Of a stretch of 17,575 nt of DNA, positions 1 to 6,454 are shown piece after piece; position 1 is the first letter of the stretch; each line of letters opens with the position of its first letter. The notes under the pieces were generated by a model. That model was not told the origin of the DNA. It worked only from the letters and a program-made list of their open reading frames with translations, and made no database searches. The stretch comes from Chryseosolibacter sp964563295 (GTDB taxonomy: Bacteria > Bacteroidota > Bacteroidia > Cytophagales > Cyclobacteriaceae). The position numbers were made by a program, and so were the translations under genes. Location of the stretch: the NCBI GenBank assembly GCA_964563295.1, contig CAZLWX010000085.1, positions 1 to 17,575 on the forward strand, in the 5' to 3' direction.

Positions 1-398
1 ATGCAAGGTACTATTTGCGTTTCACGGAGAACTATCTCATTTACGCCGAGGCCGCCGCGATGGCGAATGGCGCGCCCACAGCACAGGCACTTGAGTATCT
101 CAATGTCGTCAGGAGGCGCGCCTACGGTTACCCGCCGTTCGCAACTTCGCCAGTTGACTATCCGGCAGGGATGACGCTCCAGGAGTTCAGGGACACGGTG
201 ATCCTTGAGCGTGCCTACGAGTTTATCTGCGAGCAACGTCGGTGGTGGGATTTGCTGAGAACGGGCAAGGCCAAGGAAGCCATTGAAGCAGCATTCGGAA
301 TCCCCTTTGATAATGCCCGTTTGCTGTGGCCTGTCCCTGAAGATGAAATCAATAATAACGGAGCGATTGATCATGCCGATCAGAATCCCGGCTATTGA
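1..398 (+). CDS. SusD/RagB-like outer-membrane glycan-binding lipoprotein, C-terminal fragment
   Basis: This is the last ~130 codons of a gene that starts left of the window; the frame is open from base 3 to the TGA at 396-398. SusD-family proteins are surface lipoproteins that bind glycans and cap the SusC TonB-dependent porin. Seen here are three hallmarks of the family's C-terminal end: a helix reading ENYLIYAEAAAMANG, the segment EQRRWWDLLRTGKAKEA, and the closing PVPEDEINNNG...QNPGY, equivalent to the usual P-I-P-x-x-E-I...N-P-G-Y ending. The signal peptide, lipobox and N-terminal TPR-like helices lie outside the window. A strong terminator follows directly, so this gene (and presumably a susC upstream) ends its own transcript. 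It is the main evidence that the DNA is from Bacteroidota and that the locus handles a polysaccharide or oligosaccharide. An internal TTG at 15 is in frame but is not a start. Confidence 0.93.
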   Translation, partial: ARYYLRFTENYLIYAEAAAMANGAPTAQALEYLNVVRRRAYGYPPFATSPVDYPAGMTLQEFRDTVILERAYEFICEQRRWWDLLRTGKAKEAIEAAFGIPFDNARLLWPVPEDEINNNGAIDHADQNPGY

Positions 399-417
399 TA
401 ATTGGGTATGCTACGGG

Positions 418-446
418 AGGGCCCGGTTTTTCCGGGCCTTCTTTTT
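418..446 (+). terminator. Rho-independent terminator after the SusD-like gene
   Basis: A perfect 7-bp GC-rich stem (GGCCCGG at 420-426 and CCGGGCC at 432-438) closes on a five-T loop. G-U and A-T pairs at 419/439 and 418/440 extend it. The tract CTTTTT follows at 441-446. It starts 20 bases after the SusD stop codon, so the propeller genes downstream probably need their own promoter. I see no confident Bacteroidota -33/-7 promoter match in 447-519. Confidence 0.9.
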
Positions 447-519
447 GGTTAACTGAATAAAAATTCGACATAATTGTCATCAATGATTTACAAGAAACGA
501 CCAAGTAAATTTCGGACGA

Positions 520-1731
520 ATGGAGTTTAACAGAAAGGAGCGAGTTAACGCGAAATCCAGCATCAATAGACGAAAGTTTTTATCAAAGACGCTGGCCATG
601 GGAAGCCTGGTAGCGGGGTCTCTTGTGCCTACCATCGGGATGGTGCCCGCAATCAAGAAGGCAAACAAGGTAAAACTCAGGCCAGAATTGTATGGCGACT
701 GGTGGCTCATCGGTCCGCCTCCTGAACCGAGCAAGGAAATTCCTGCGGAAGTACCGAAGACACAAGCTGAGATCGACAAGATCTGCGAGGCCTTTGGAAT
801 GTCTAAGGAAGATTGCCTTGAATATGCGAGGAAGCAGGTAGGCAAGAAGTCGCGATTCGAACCTGTGGACCATCACATTTTCCAGGGTCCGGATGACTAT
901 TGGCACCTTTGGGGTTGTATTCGCGGCACCGGGCATGGTCGCGTTCTGTACCATTGGCGGGCAAAGAATCTTACAGACACCCCCTGGGAAAAGACCGGAG
1001 AGTTCTTTCGATGCGATCCCAGTGTGGGCGAATGCATTGATGACTGGAATGGACAAGAGTGGATTCAATCTCCGTACATAGTTAAAGACAACGGGAAATA
1101 CTATATGTTCTATGGCGGGCACAGCACTGGCCGCGATAAATCCGGGGTGCCCGTAAGTGGGATGCATGATAACAAGTTTGAGTCGGAGTCGCAGATCTGT
1201 GTGATGATTTCCGATGACGGCAAGAACTGGAAAAGGCATCTGCACCGGGATGGGCTCAGCCGGCTTTTTGTCGGTCCTGGAGAAACGCGCGATCCGTGTG
1301 TGATCAAAGTGAATAACACCTGGTATATGTATTACGCTGGTTATCTCGATGGCGATCTCCTCAACAAAGGGGGTGTATTTGTCAGGACCTCCAAGGACTT
1401 GCTTCATTGGTCGGACTACAAGCTTGCGCACCGCGATCCGACATTCGGTGTTTCGAGCTGGGATCACGAGTGCCCACATGTGGTCTACCGCGACGGCTAT
1501 TACTATCTGTTCCGGACTGAAAGCTATTGGGAAGCCCGAACCTATGTATATCGTAGTGAAGATCCCACGGACTTTGGTACAAACGCTGAATCGGCTCAGG
1601 CCATGTACGTTGGAAGGATTGCCGTGGCGGCTCCGGAGATCTATCAGGCCGATGGAATTGAATATGTGTCATCCAATCACGACCCAGCAAAAGGCACTCA
1701 AATGTGTAAGCTGCGGTGGGTCCCCGCGTAA
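520..1731 (+). CDS. Tat-exported five-bladed beta-propeller glycosidase-like protein (GH43/GH32-type), copy 1
   Basis: Predicted exported protein of 403 residues, probably hydrolysing or binding a glycan; the substrate is unknown. Residues 16-20 (NRRKF) followed by L and a hydrophobic stretch to ~43 form a twin-arginine signal, so it should fold before export. No lipobox is seen. From ~113 there are five similar blades: PVDHHIFQGPDDYWHLWGC (115-133), QSPYIVKDNGKYYMFYGG (183-200), RDPCVIKVNNTWYMYYAG (257-274), ECPHVVYRDGYYYLF (317-331) and APEIYQADGIEYVSSNH (371-387). RDP (257-259) and ECP (317-319) resemble the signatures of clan GH-J (GH32/GH68), where the ECP glutamate is the acid/base; D117 in blade 1 could be the nucleophile. 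Assignment to a numbered GH family cannot be made by eye. Cysteines 133, 165, 172, 227 and 318 are all conserved in the neighbouring paralogue. The start is the first in-frame ATG that includes the whole Tat signal; its ribosome-binding site is weak. Confidence 0.85.
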   Translation: MEFNRKERVNAKSSINRRKFLSKTLAMGSLVAGSLVPTIGMVPAIKKANKVKLRPELYGDWWLIGPPPEPSKEIPAEVPKTQAEIDKICEAFGMSKEDCLEYARKQVGKKSRFEPVDHHIFQGPDDYWHLWGCIRGTGHGRVLYHWRAKNLTDTPWEKTGEFFRCDPSVGECIDDWNGQEWIQSPYIVKDNGKYYMFYGGHSTGRDKSGVPVSGMHDNKFESESQICVMISDDGKNWKRHLHRDGLSRLFVGPGETRDPCVIKVNNTWYMYYAGYLDGDLLNKGGVFVRTSKDLLHWSDYKLAHRDPTFGVSSWDHECPHVVYRDGYYYLFRTESYWEARTYVYRSEDPTDFGTNAESAQAMYVGRIAVAAPEIYQADGIEYVSSNHDPAKGTQMCKLRWVPA

Positions 1732-1763
1732 AGAACGTCCATTTTTAAACTACATCATCCAAT

Positions 1764-2951
1764 ATGAAGAACGATAGCTACCGCAAGCTTAACAGAAGAG
1801 GATTTCTCCGATATGGCTCCCTTTTAGGGTTGACTCCTTTATTATATAGTGCTGGATGCGCCTCGCCTAAGGGCCAGGAGTCGCAGGTAAAGAGAAAGTT
1901 AAAACCATACATCGCCAGCGATTGGTGGTTGATCGGAGCTGCGCCGAAAGATTTGAAGCCGGCGTCGCCGGAAAAGATCGCGCAGCTTGTATCCGAGAGA
2001 CGCCGTCTCGCAGGACGTACCGGCAAACAATACGACGACTACGGGGAGATCCTCGCGAGCAGACTGGCTAAGATCGAACCTGTAGATCACCATATCATCA
2101 AGGGAGACGACGGCTACTTCCATCTTTGGGGATGCGTTCGCAACACGGAGGTCGGGCGAGTACTTTACCATTGGCGCGCGCGAAATCTTACAGACAGCCC
2201 ATGGGAAGAGACTGGCCAATATTTCCGCTGTGATTTCGATATGGGTGAATGCATTGACGACTGGTACGGCCAGGAATGGCTACAGTCACCTTACTTCGTG
2301 AAGGAAGGCGGCAAATATTACATGTTCTATGGCGGCCATAGCACGGGCAAAGACAAATTTGGAAATCATGTTTCAGGTAACCCGCCATCAGTTGGAATGC
2401 GTAAAGCAGAGTCTCAAATATGCCTGATGACATCCGACAACGGCGTAGACTGGGTACGTTACAGGAATGAGGATGGATTAAGCCGCGTGTTCGTGGGACC
2501 TGGCCAGACGCGCGATCCATCCCTGATCAAGATCGGCGACGTGTGGTACATGTACTATTCCGGCGACGAGCAGAATCATCTTATCGGCGGCGTGTTTGTC
2601 CGGACTTCCAAAGATCTTATCCATTGGTCGGATTACAGACTTGTGCATCATGATGCGACCTTCGGCGCCACGACATTTGAACATGAGTGTCCACACGTGG
2701 TATACCGTGAGGGTTATTACTACCTGTTTGTTACGGAGGATTACAATGACTCCAAGACTCACGTCTATCGAAGCGAGGATCCAATGAACTTCGGCCTGAC
2801 GACGGAAGAATCGCAAAAGATGTACGTCGGTGTGTTTGCGGCCGGTGCGCCGGAAATCTATGAAGTTGACGGCGTTGAATACGTTTCATCCAATCACAAC
2901 CCACCACTTGGAACGCAGATGGCAAAGCTTGGATGGGAGCCGGTTGAGTGA
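1764..2951 (+). CDS. Tat-exported lipoprotein, five-bladed beta-propeller glycosidase-like protein (GH43/GH32-type), copy 2
   Basis: Paralogue of the preceding gene (395 residues), separated from it by 32 bases and surely co-transcribed. Over the first two blades the two proteins are about three-quarters identical by eye. The N-terminus has NRRGFL (10-15), a twin-arginine signal, then LLYSAGC, a lipobox-like site at C32, so this copy is probably a Tat-dependent lipoprotein, whereas copy 1 has no such cysteine. Blade motifs repeat in the same order: PVDHHIIKGDDGYFHLWGC (106-124), QSPYFVKEGGKYYMFYGG (174-191), RDPSLIKIGDVWYMYYSG (250-267), ECPHVVYREGYYYLF (308-322) and APEIYEVDGVEYVSSNH (362-378). 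Candidate catalytic residues D108, D251 and E308 match those of copy 1. A short loop difference lies around 201-213 (VSGNPPSVGMRKA against a shorter loop in copy 1). The two may differ in cellular location or substrate rather than in chemistry. The exact GH family is not resolved, and both could be binding proteins. Confidence 0.85.
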   Translation: MKNDSYRKLNRRGFLRYGSLLGLTPLLYSAGCASPKGQESQVKRKLKPYIASDWWLIGAAPKDLKPASPEKIAQLVSERRRLAGRTGKQYDDYGEILASRLAKIEPVDHHIIKGDDGYFHLWGCVRNTEVGRVLYHWRARNLTDSPWEETGQYFRCDFDMGECIDDWYGQEWLQSPYFVKEGGKYYMFYGGHSTGKDKFGNHVSGNPPSVGMRKAESQICLMTSDNGVDWVRYRNEDGLSRVFVGPGQTRDPSLIKIGDVWYMYYSGDEQNHLIGGVFVRTSKDLIHWSDYRLVHHDATFGATTFEHECPHVVYREGYYYLFVTEDYNDSKTHVYRSEDPMNFGLTTEESQKMYVGVFAAGAPEIYEVDGVEYVSSNHNPPLGTQMAKLGWEPVE

Positions 2952-2970
2952 TGAATTATCAACGGCCTTT
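2939..2970 (+). terminator. Possible weak terminator or attenuator overlapping the end of propeller copy 2
   Basis: GCC-G-GTTGA (2939-2947, with one bulged G) can pair with TCAACGGC (2959-2966) across an 11-base loop that contains the stop codon. Only CTTT follows, not a true T-tract. It may give partial termination before the operon that starts near 3169. It is reported because the spacer needs some end to the propeller transcript and no better hairpin is present; the evidence is weak. Confidence 0.22.
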
Positions 2971-3102
2971 CCTGCTGCTGACGCAGACATATTCTATCGA
3001 CAGATGAGTGCAAACGATGCCGGAGATTCCGGTTTACGGACTGCGGCATGCAAAAAGGAAAATAGTTTATCTAGTCGCTAATTATCAATAATGTTAACGG
3101 CC

Positions 3103-3151
3103 GTCGATTCTCTATTTTTAATTAGTCGATCGTAGAAATAATTAGATCGAC
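3103..3151. promoter_or_regulatory. Candidate operator: three helically phased GTCGAT sites upstream of the sugar-acid operon
   Basis: GTCGAT occurs at 3103-3108 and 3125-3130 on the + strand and inverted (ATCGAC) at 3146-3151, with centres 22 and 21 bases apart, close to two helical turns. The last two form an inverted repeat GTCGATC (3125-3131) / GATCGAC (3145-3151). TAATTAG is also directly repeated at 3119-3125 and 3139-3145. A near match to the Bacteroidota -7 element (TATTTTTA for TAnnTTTG, 3113-3120) lies inside the array. The array ends about 18 bases before the first possible start codon of the SDR gene, a suitable place for a repressor or activator. No regulator gene is visible in the window. 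The 217-base spacer 2952-3168 otherwise shows no gene; AATTATCAA at 2954-2962 recurs at 3080-3088, possibly by chance. Confidence 0.4.
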
Positions 3152-3168
3152 CTGAACTTGTTTAATCC

Positions 3169-4026
3169 TTGCAAACGAATATTACGAAGGTGAATTCTTC
3201 AGTGAAAGGTGAAGGTGAGAGTAGAGACAAAGCACGGCCATTTGTAGAAAGGTTTAGCCTCGAAGGACGTCTTGCGCTGATTACTGGAGGCACACAGGGG
3301 ATTGGAGAAGCGATATCTCTTGGCTTGGCTCGGGCAGGAGCCACCATTGCGATAAACGCGCGAAATAAAGAAAAGCTTGATCAATGTATCAGGAATTTTC
3401 GCCTGAAAGATCTGGACGTCAAAGGCTACCTGTTCGACCTTTGCAATCGCGGGGAAGTCGAACAGGCCATCGCTGACATTGAGCAGAGTAACGGACCAAT
3501 CGATATCCTTGTCAACAATGCAGGTATCATCAGGAGGGCTCCCGCCGAGGACTTGTCAGAGGATGACTGGAATGACGTAATCCACACGAATCTCACAGCG
3601 CCGTTCCTGCTCTCCCAGATCGTGGGCCGTAGCATGATCAAAAGAAGGAGGGGCAAAATTATCAACATCTGTTCATTAATGAGTGAGTTGGGCAGGGACA
3701 CCGTAGCTGCCTACTCCGCCGCGAAGGGTGGGTTAAGAATGCTCACGCGCAACCTCGCCACGGAATGGGCCCAATATAATATTCAAGTGAACGGCATCGG
3801 ACCCGGGTATATCGCAACACCCATCAACGTGTCGTATCGCGAGCCCGGCAATCCATTGGGAGATTACATTGTAAGTCGAACACCAGCTGGCCGCTGGGGT
3901 GTGCCTGAAGACCTGGTCGGAACAGCCGTCTATCTTGCTTCCGAAGCATCCGACTTTGTGAATGGTCAAATCATATACGTCGACGGCGGCTTATTGACTT
4001 CGTTTGGAAAACCCCCGGGTAAATGA
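3169..4026 (+). CDS. Short-chain dehydrogenase/reductase, KduD / gluconate 5-dehydrogenase-like
   Basis: Cytoplasmic NAD(P)-dependent dehydrogenase of the classical SDR family, likely oxidising or reducing a hydroxyl of a sugar or sugar acid. The cofactor motif TGGTQGIG lies at 39-46, NNAG at 116-119, and the catalytic tetrad N141, S169, Y182, K186 is complete with the usual spacing. The C-terminal GRWGVPEDLVGTAVYLAS and NGQIIYVDGG segments resemble KduD (2-keto-3-deoxygluconate 5-dehydrogenase) and gluconate 5-dehydrogenases, but sugar 1-dehydrogenases of the same fold look similar, so the substrate is open. The start is uncertain: TTG 3169 (285 aa) leaves ~30 residues before the Rossmann fold, while GTG 3190 and GTG 3202 (274 aa, with AAGG 11 bases upstream) give more typical lengths. 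It is the first gene of a tightly overlapping set; its stop overlaps the next start in ATGA. Confidence 0.88.
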   Translation: MQTNITKVNSSVKGEGESRDKARPFVERFSLEGRLALITGGTQGIGEAISLGLARAGATIAINARNKEKLDQCIRNFRLKDLDVKGYLFDLCNRGEVEQAIADIEQSNGPIDILVNNAGIIRRAPAEDLSEDDWNDVIHTNLTAPFLLSQIVGRSMIKRRRGKIINICSLMSELGRDTVAAYSAAKGGLRMLTRNLATEWAQYNIQVNGIGPGYIATPINVSYREPGNPLGDYIVSRTPAGRWGVPEDLVGTAVYLASEASDFVNGQIIYVDGGLLTSFGKPPGK

Positions 4027-4865
4027 TGTTCAGAATTTACAGAACGGTCGCTGGAGCTATCATCGAGAATGATGGCAAACTCTATTCACCTGAGCTCAAG
4101 GATTGGGATGAATTTATCAATGACAATGCATTGTTTGAAAAGATTCACCAGCTGGTGTCAACGCTGACACCTCTTTCCAACGGAGCGGAAGTCATTCAGA
4201 ATGGTTTGTTGCCGCCAATTGTAGGTCAGGAAGTGTGGGCCTCAGGAGTCACCTATTTTCGCAGCCGCGAAGCGCGAATGGAAGAAGCTAAAGATTCAGG
4301 CGGAGGCACTTTTTACGATAAGGTCTACAACGCCCGCCGGCCGGAATTGTTCTTCAAGGCAAATGCCCAGCGGACCGTGGGTTCCGGCCAGGGCGTAAAT
4401 ATCCGACGCGATTCCACCTGGAATGTTCCTGAACCGGAATTGACATTGTTTATTACCTCAGAAAAGAAGATCGTAGGTTACACAATCGGCAACGACATGA
4501 GTTCCCGAAGCATTGAGGGTGAAAATCCGCTATATCTCCCACAAGCAAAAGTGTACGAGAAATGCGCGGCATTGGGGCCATGTATCTATGTCGCCGATCG
4601 TCCTCCTGGCCGCGATACATTTATTGCTATGAAGATCATTCGTGGGGGCAGAGTTGTGTTTATGGATAGTATCGGCATTGATCAGATGAAACGAAAGTTC
4701 GATGAACTGGTCAACTACCTGTTTATGGAATTGGAATTTCCATCCGGGTGTTTCCTGATGACTGGAACAGGGATGGTACCGCCGACGGAGTTCTCTCTTC
4801 TGTCGGGCGATGAGATTAGAATCACGATCGAACCTATTGGTACGCTTTCAAATGTAGTTAACTAA
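4023..4865 (+). CDS. FAH-family 2-keto-3-deoxy-pentonate (2-keto-3-deoxyarabinonate-type) dehydratase
   Basis: Predicted cytoplasmic, Mg2+-dependent fumarylacetoacetase-fold enzyme (280 aa) that removes water from a 2-keto-3-deoxy-pentonate to give 2,5-dioxopentanoate (alpha-ketoglutarate semialdehyde). Seen: GVTYFRSREARMEEA (75-89), YDKVYNARRPELFFKA (98-113), metal-ligand candidates E137 and E139 in VPEPEL plus D158 in GNDMSSRS, K176 in LPQAKVYEK, and LMTGTGMVP (245-253). The RSREARM and VY.A.RPELFFK signatures are those I associate with the 2-keto-3-deoxy-D-arabinonate dehydratase branch rather than with acylpyruvate hydrolases or HpcE-type decarboxylases. The very next gene encodes the dehydrogenase for the expected product, which supports the assignment. 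It starts at ATGATG, overlapping the SDR stop by four bases. Pentonate stereochemistry cannot be read from sequence; a related 2-keto-3-deoxyhexonate or a hydrolase role remains possible. Confidence 0.85.
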   Translation: MMFRIYRTVAGAIIENDGKLYSPELKDWDEFINDNALFEKIHQLVSTLTPLSNGAEVIQNGLLPPIVGQEVWASGVTYFRSREARMEEAKDSGGGTFYDKVYNARRPELFFKANAQRTVGSGQGVNIRRDSTWNVPEPELTLFITSEKKIVGYTIGNDMSSRSIEGENPLYLPQAKVYEKCAALGPCIYVADRPPGRDTFIAMKIIRGGRVVFMDSIGIDQMKRKFDELVNYLFMELEFPSGCFLMTGTGMVPPTEFSLLSGDEIRITIEPIGTLSNVVN

Positions 4866-6454
4866 TGAGTGAGCAAACTTTAGTGGATAAGAGCCGTACA
4901 GGTACAGCATCGAGGTTTCAGGCTTTCAACCCAGCCACGGGCGAAGTCATACCAAGGTGGTACGATGTCACCACAGCCAAACGGCTCGACGACATTGTGG
5001 TTGCGGCGTCGCGGGCGTTCCGTGAGTACCGGGCAATTTCCGCCCAGCAACGGGCCGCATTCCTCGATACGATTGGCGATGAGATCCTGGCGTTGGGCGA
5101 CCCGCTGGTCCGGACATGCACGGAGGAAACTGGATTACCCGAAGCCCGTATCATCGGCGAACGTGCCCGGACAGTCAACCAGCTAAAGCTTTTTGCCGAG
5201 CTCATACGTGAAGGTTCGTGGGTGCAAGCCCGAATAGACAGAGCGGATCGGAGCCGGCAACCTGCTCCCAAACCCGACGTGCGTCAGTTGCAAAGGCCAA
5301 TCGGGCCGGTCGGAGTGTTTGAGGCTAGTAATTTTCCGCTTGCATTTTCCACTGCAGGCGGTGATGTAGCCTCTGCCCTTGCGGCAGGATGCACCGTGGT
5401 TGTCAAGAGTCATTCATGCCACCCTGGGACGTCGGAATTAGTTGCGTCGGCAATTCATCGCGCCATAGAAAAGACCGGAATGCCGCTGGGCACGTTTGCC
5501 CTGGTTCACGGACCAGGAACGGAAACTGGTGTCGCACTGGTCAATCACCCGTTGATCAAGGCGATCGGATTCACCGGATCGTTCTCAGGTGGTAAAGCCT
5601 TATTCGACCGGGCGGTACAACGACCCGAGCCTATTCCGGTATATGCCGAAATGGGAAGTGTCAACCCGGTCTTCGTTTTGCCAGCCGCGCTGCGAACGAG
5701 AGGTGAGGAAATTGCCACAGCCCTCGCGAACTCAATCATCCTGGGAACAGGCCAGTTCTGCACCAACCCCGGCCTCATCATTACAGAGGACTCTGTCGAC
5801 GCACTAATGTTCAGGAACAAACTCGCGGAGGCGATGGCCGGCGCTTCAGGCAATACGATGCTTTCGAAGAATATCCAACAGTCATTTGTCAGACGGGTAG
5901 AGGAGGTGCTCAGTGTACCTGGAGCGGAAAAACTCGCCGTGGGAAAGGACGCGGGATTGCCATGCCAGGGCACTCCTTATATAATAAGGACAAGTTTCAA
6001 GACCTTTAGGCAGCACGAAACGCTGTCTGAGGAGATCTTTGGCCCGGCGTCTGTCTTGGTGATCGCCGACAGTCGTGTCGAAATGCTGGAATTCGCGGAG
6101 ACGCTCAAAGGTCACCTTACCGCAACATTGCATGCTGAGCCGGAAGATTTCACGTTGTATCCGGATTTGATCGAAATTCTGGAAGGAAAAGTAGGAAGGC
6201 TGATCGTCAACGGTGTACCGACCGGCGTCGAAGTCTGTCATGCCATGGTTCACGGGGGACCTTTTCCCGCGACAACCGATCCAAGGACCACGTCGGTTGG
6301 AACTGCGGCGATTTACAGGTTCACCCGACCAGTTTGCTATCAGGACTTTCCACAGCGAGCGATGCCGGCGGAGCTTCGCGATGATAATCCTTTATCGATT
6401 TTACGTATCGTCGACGGAAAGCCGACGCGTGATAAACTCCTGGCAATATTGTGA
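4865..6454 (+). CDS. Alpha-ketoglutarate semialdehyde (2,5-dioxovalerate) dehydrogenase
   Basis: Aldehyde dehydrogenase of 529 residues oxidising 2,5-dioxopentanoate to alpha-ketoglutarate, probably with NADP+. The family hallmarks are complete: oxyanion N156 in EASNFPLAFS, cofactor-binding K181 in VVVKSHSCHPGTSE, GFTGSFSGG (235-243), catalytic E262 in AEMGSVNPVF, nucleophile C299 in GTGQFCTNPG, and EEIFGP (389-394). The variants around these sites (NFPLAF, SVNPVF, GQFCTNPG) and the closing RPVCYQDFP match the sugar-acid-associated semialdehyde dehydrogenases rather than generic betaine or succinate-semialdehyde enzymes. The start ATG overlaps the preceding TAA by one base (TAATG), so translation is likely coupled to the FAH gene. 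Together the two genes form the last two steps of a route that delivers a sugar acid to the TCA cycle without phosphorylation. Confidence in the family is very high, in the exact substrate high. Confidence 0.93.
   Translation: MSEQTLVDKSRTGTASRFQAFNPATGEVIPRWYDVTTAKRLDDIVVAASRAFREYRAISAQQRAAFLDTIGDEILALGDPLVRTCTEETGLPEARIIGERARTVNQLKLFAELIREGSWVQARIDRADRSRQPAPKPDVRQLQRPIGPVGVFEASNFPLAFSTAGGDVASALAAGCTVVVKSHSCHPGTSELVASAIHRAIEKTGMPLGTFALVHGPGTETGVALVNHPLIKAIGFTGSFSGGKALFDRAVQRPEPIPVYAEMGSVNPVFVLPAALRTRGEEIATALANSIILGTGQFCTNPGLIITEDSVDALMFRNKLAEAMAGASGNTMLSKNIQQSFVRRVEEVLSVPGAEKLAVGKDAGLPCQGTPYIIRTSFKTFRQHETLSEEIFGPASVLVIADSRVEMLEFAETLKGHLTATLHAEPEDFTLYPDLIEILEGKVGRLIVNGVPTGVEVCHAMVHGGPFPATTDPRTTSVGTAAIYRFTRPVCYQDFPQRAMPAELRDDNPLSILRIVDGKPTRDKLLAIL

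Noticed and set aside
583..1479. Long - strand reading frame (298 codons) under propeller copy 1
   Set aside because: Antisense to a gene with clear blade motifs and a Tat signal; the translation shows no recognisable domain. Other frames at 480-845, 1110-1319, 1349-1777 and 1382-1690 are rejected for the same reason.
3020..3032. CCGGA-gat-TCCGG hairpin in the spacer as a terminator
   Set aside because: Five-base-pair stem followed only by TTT; too weak to support.
2830..3081. Small + strand frame running past the end of propeller copy 2 into the spacer
   Set aside because: Most of it overlaps the coding frame of the propeller; the part after 2951 has no motif and no ribosome-binding site.
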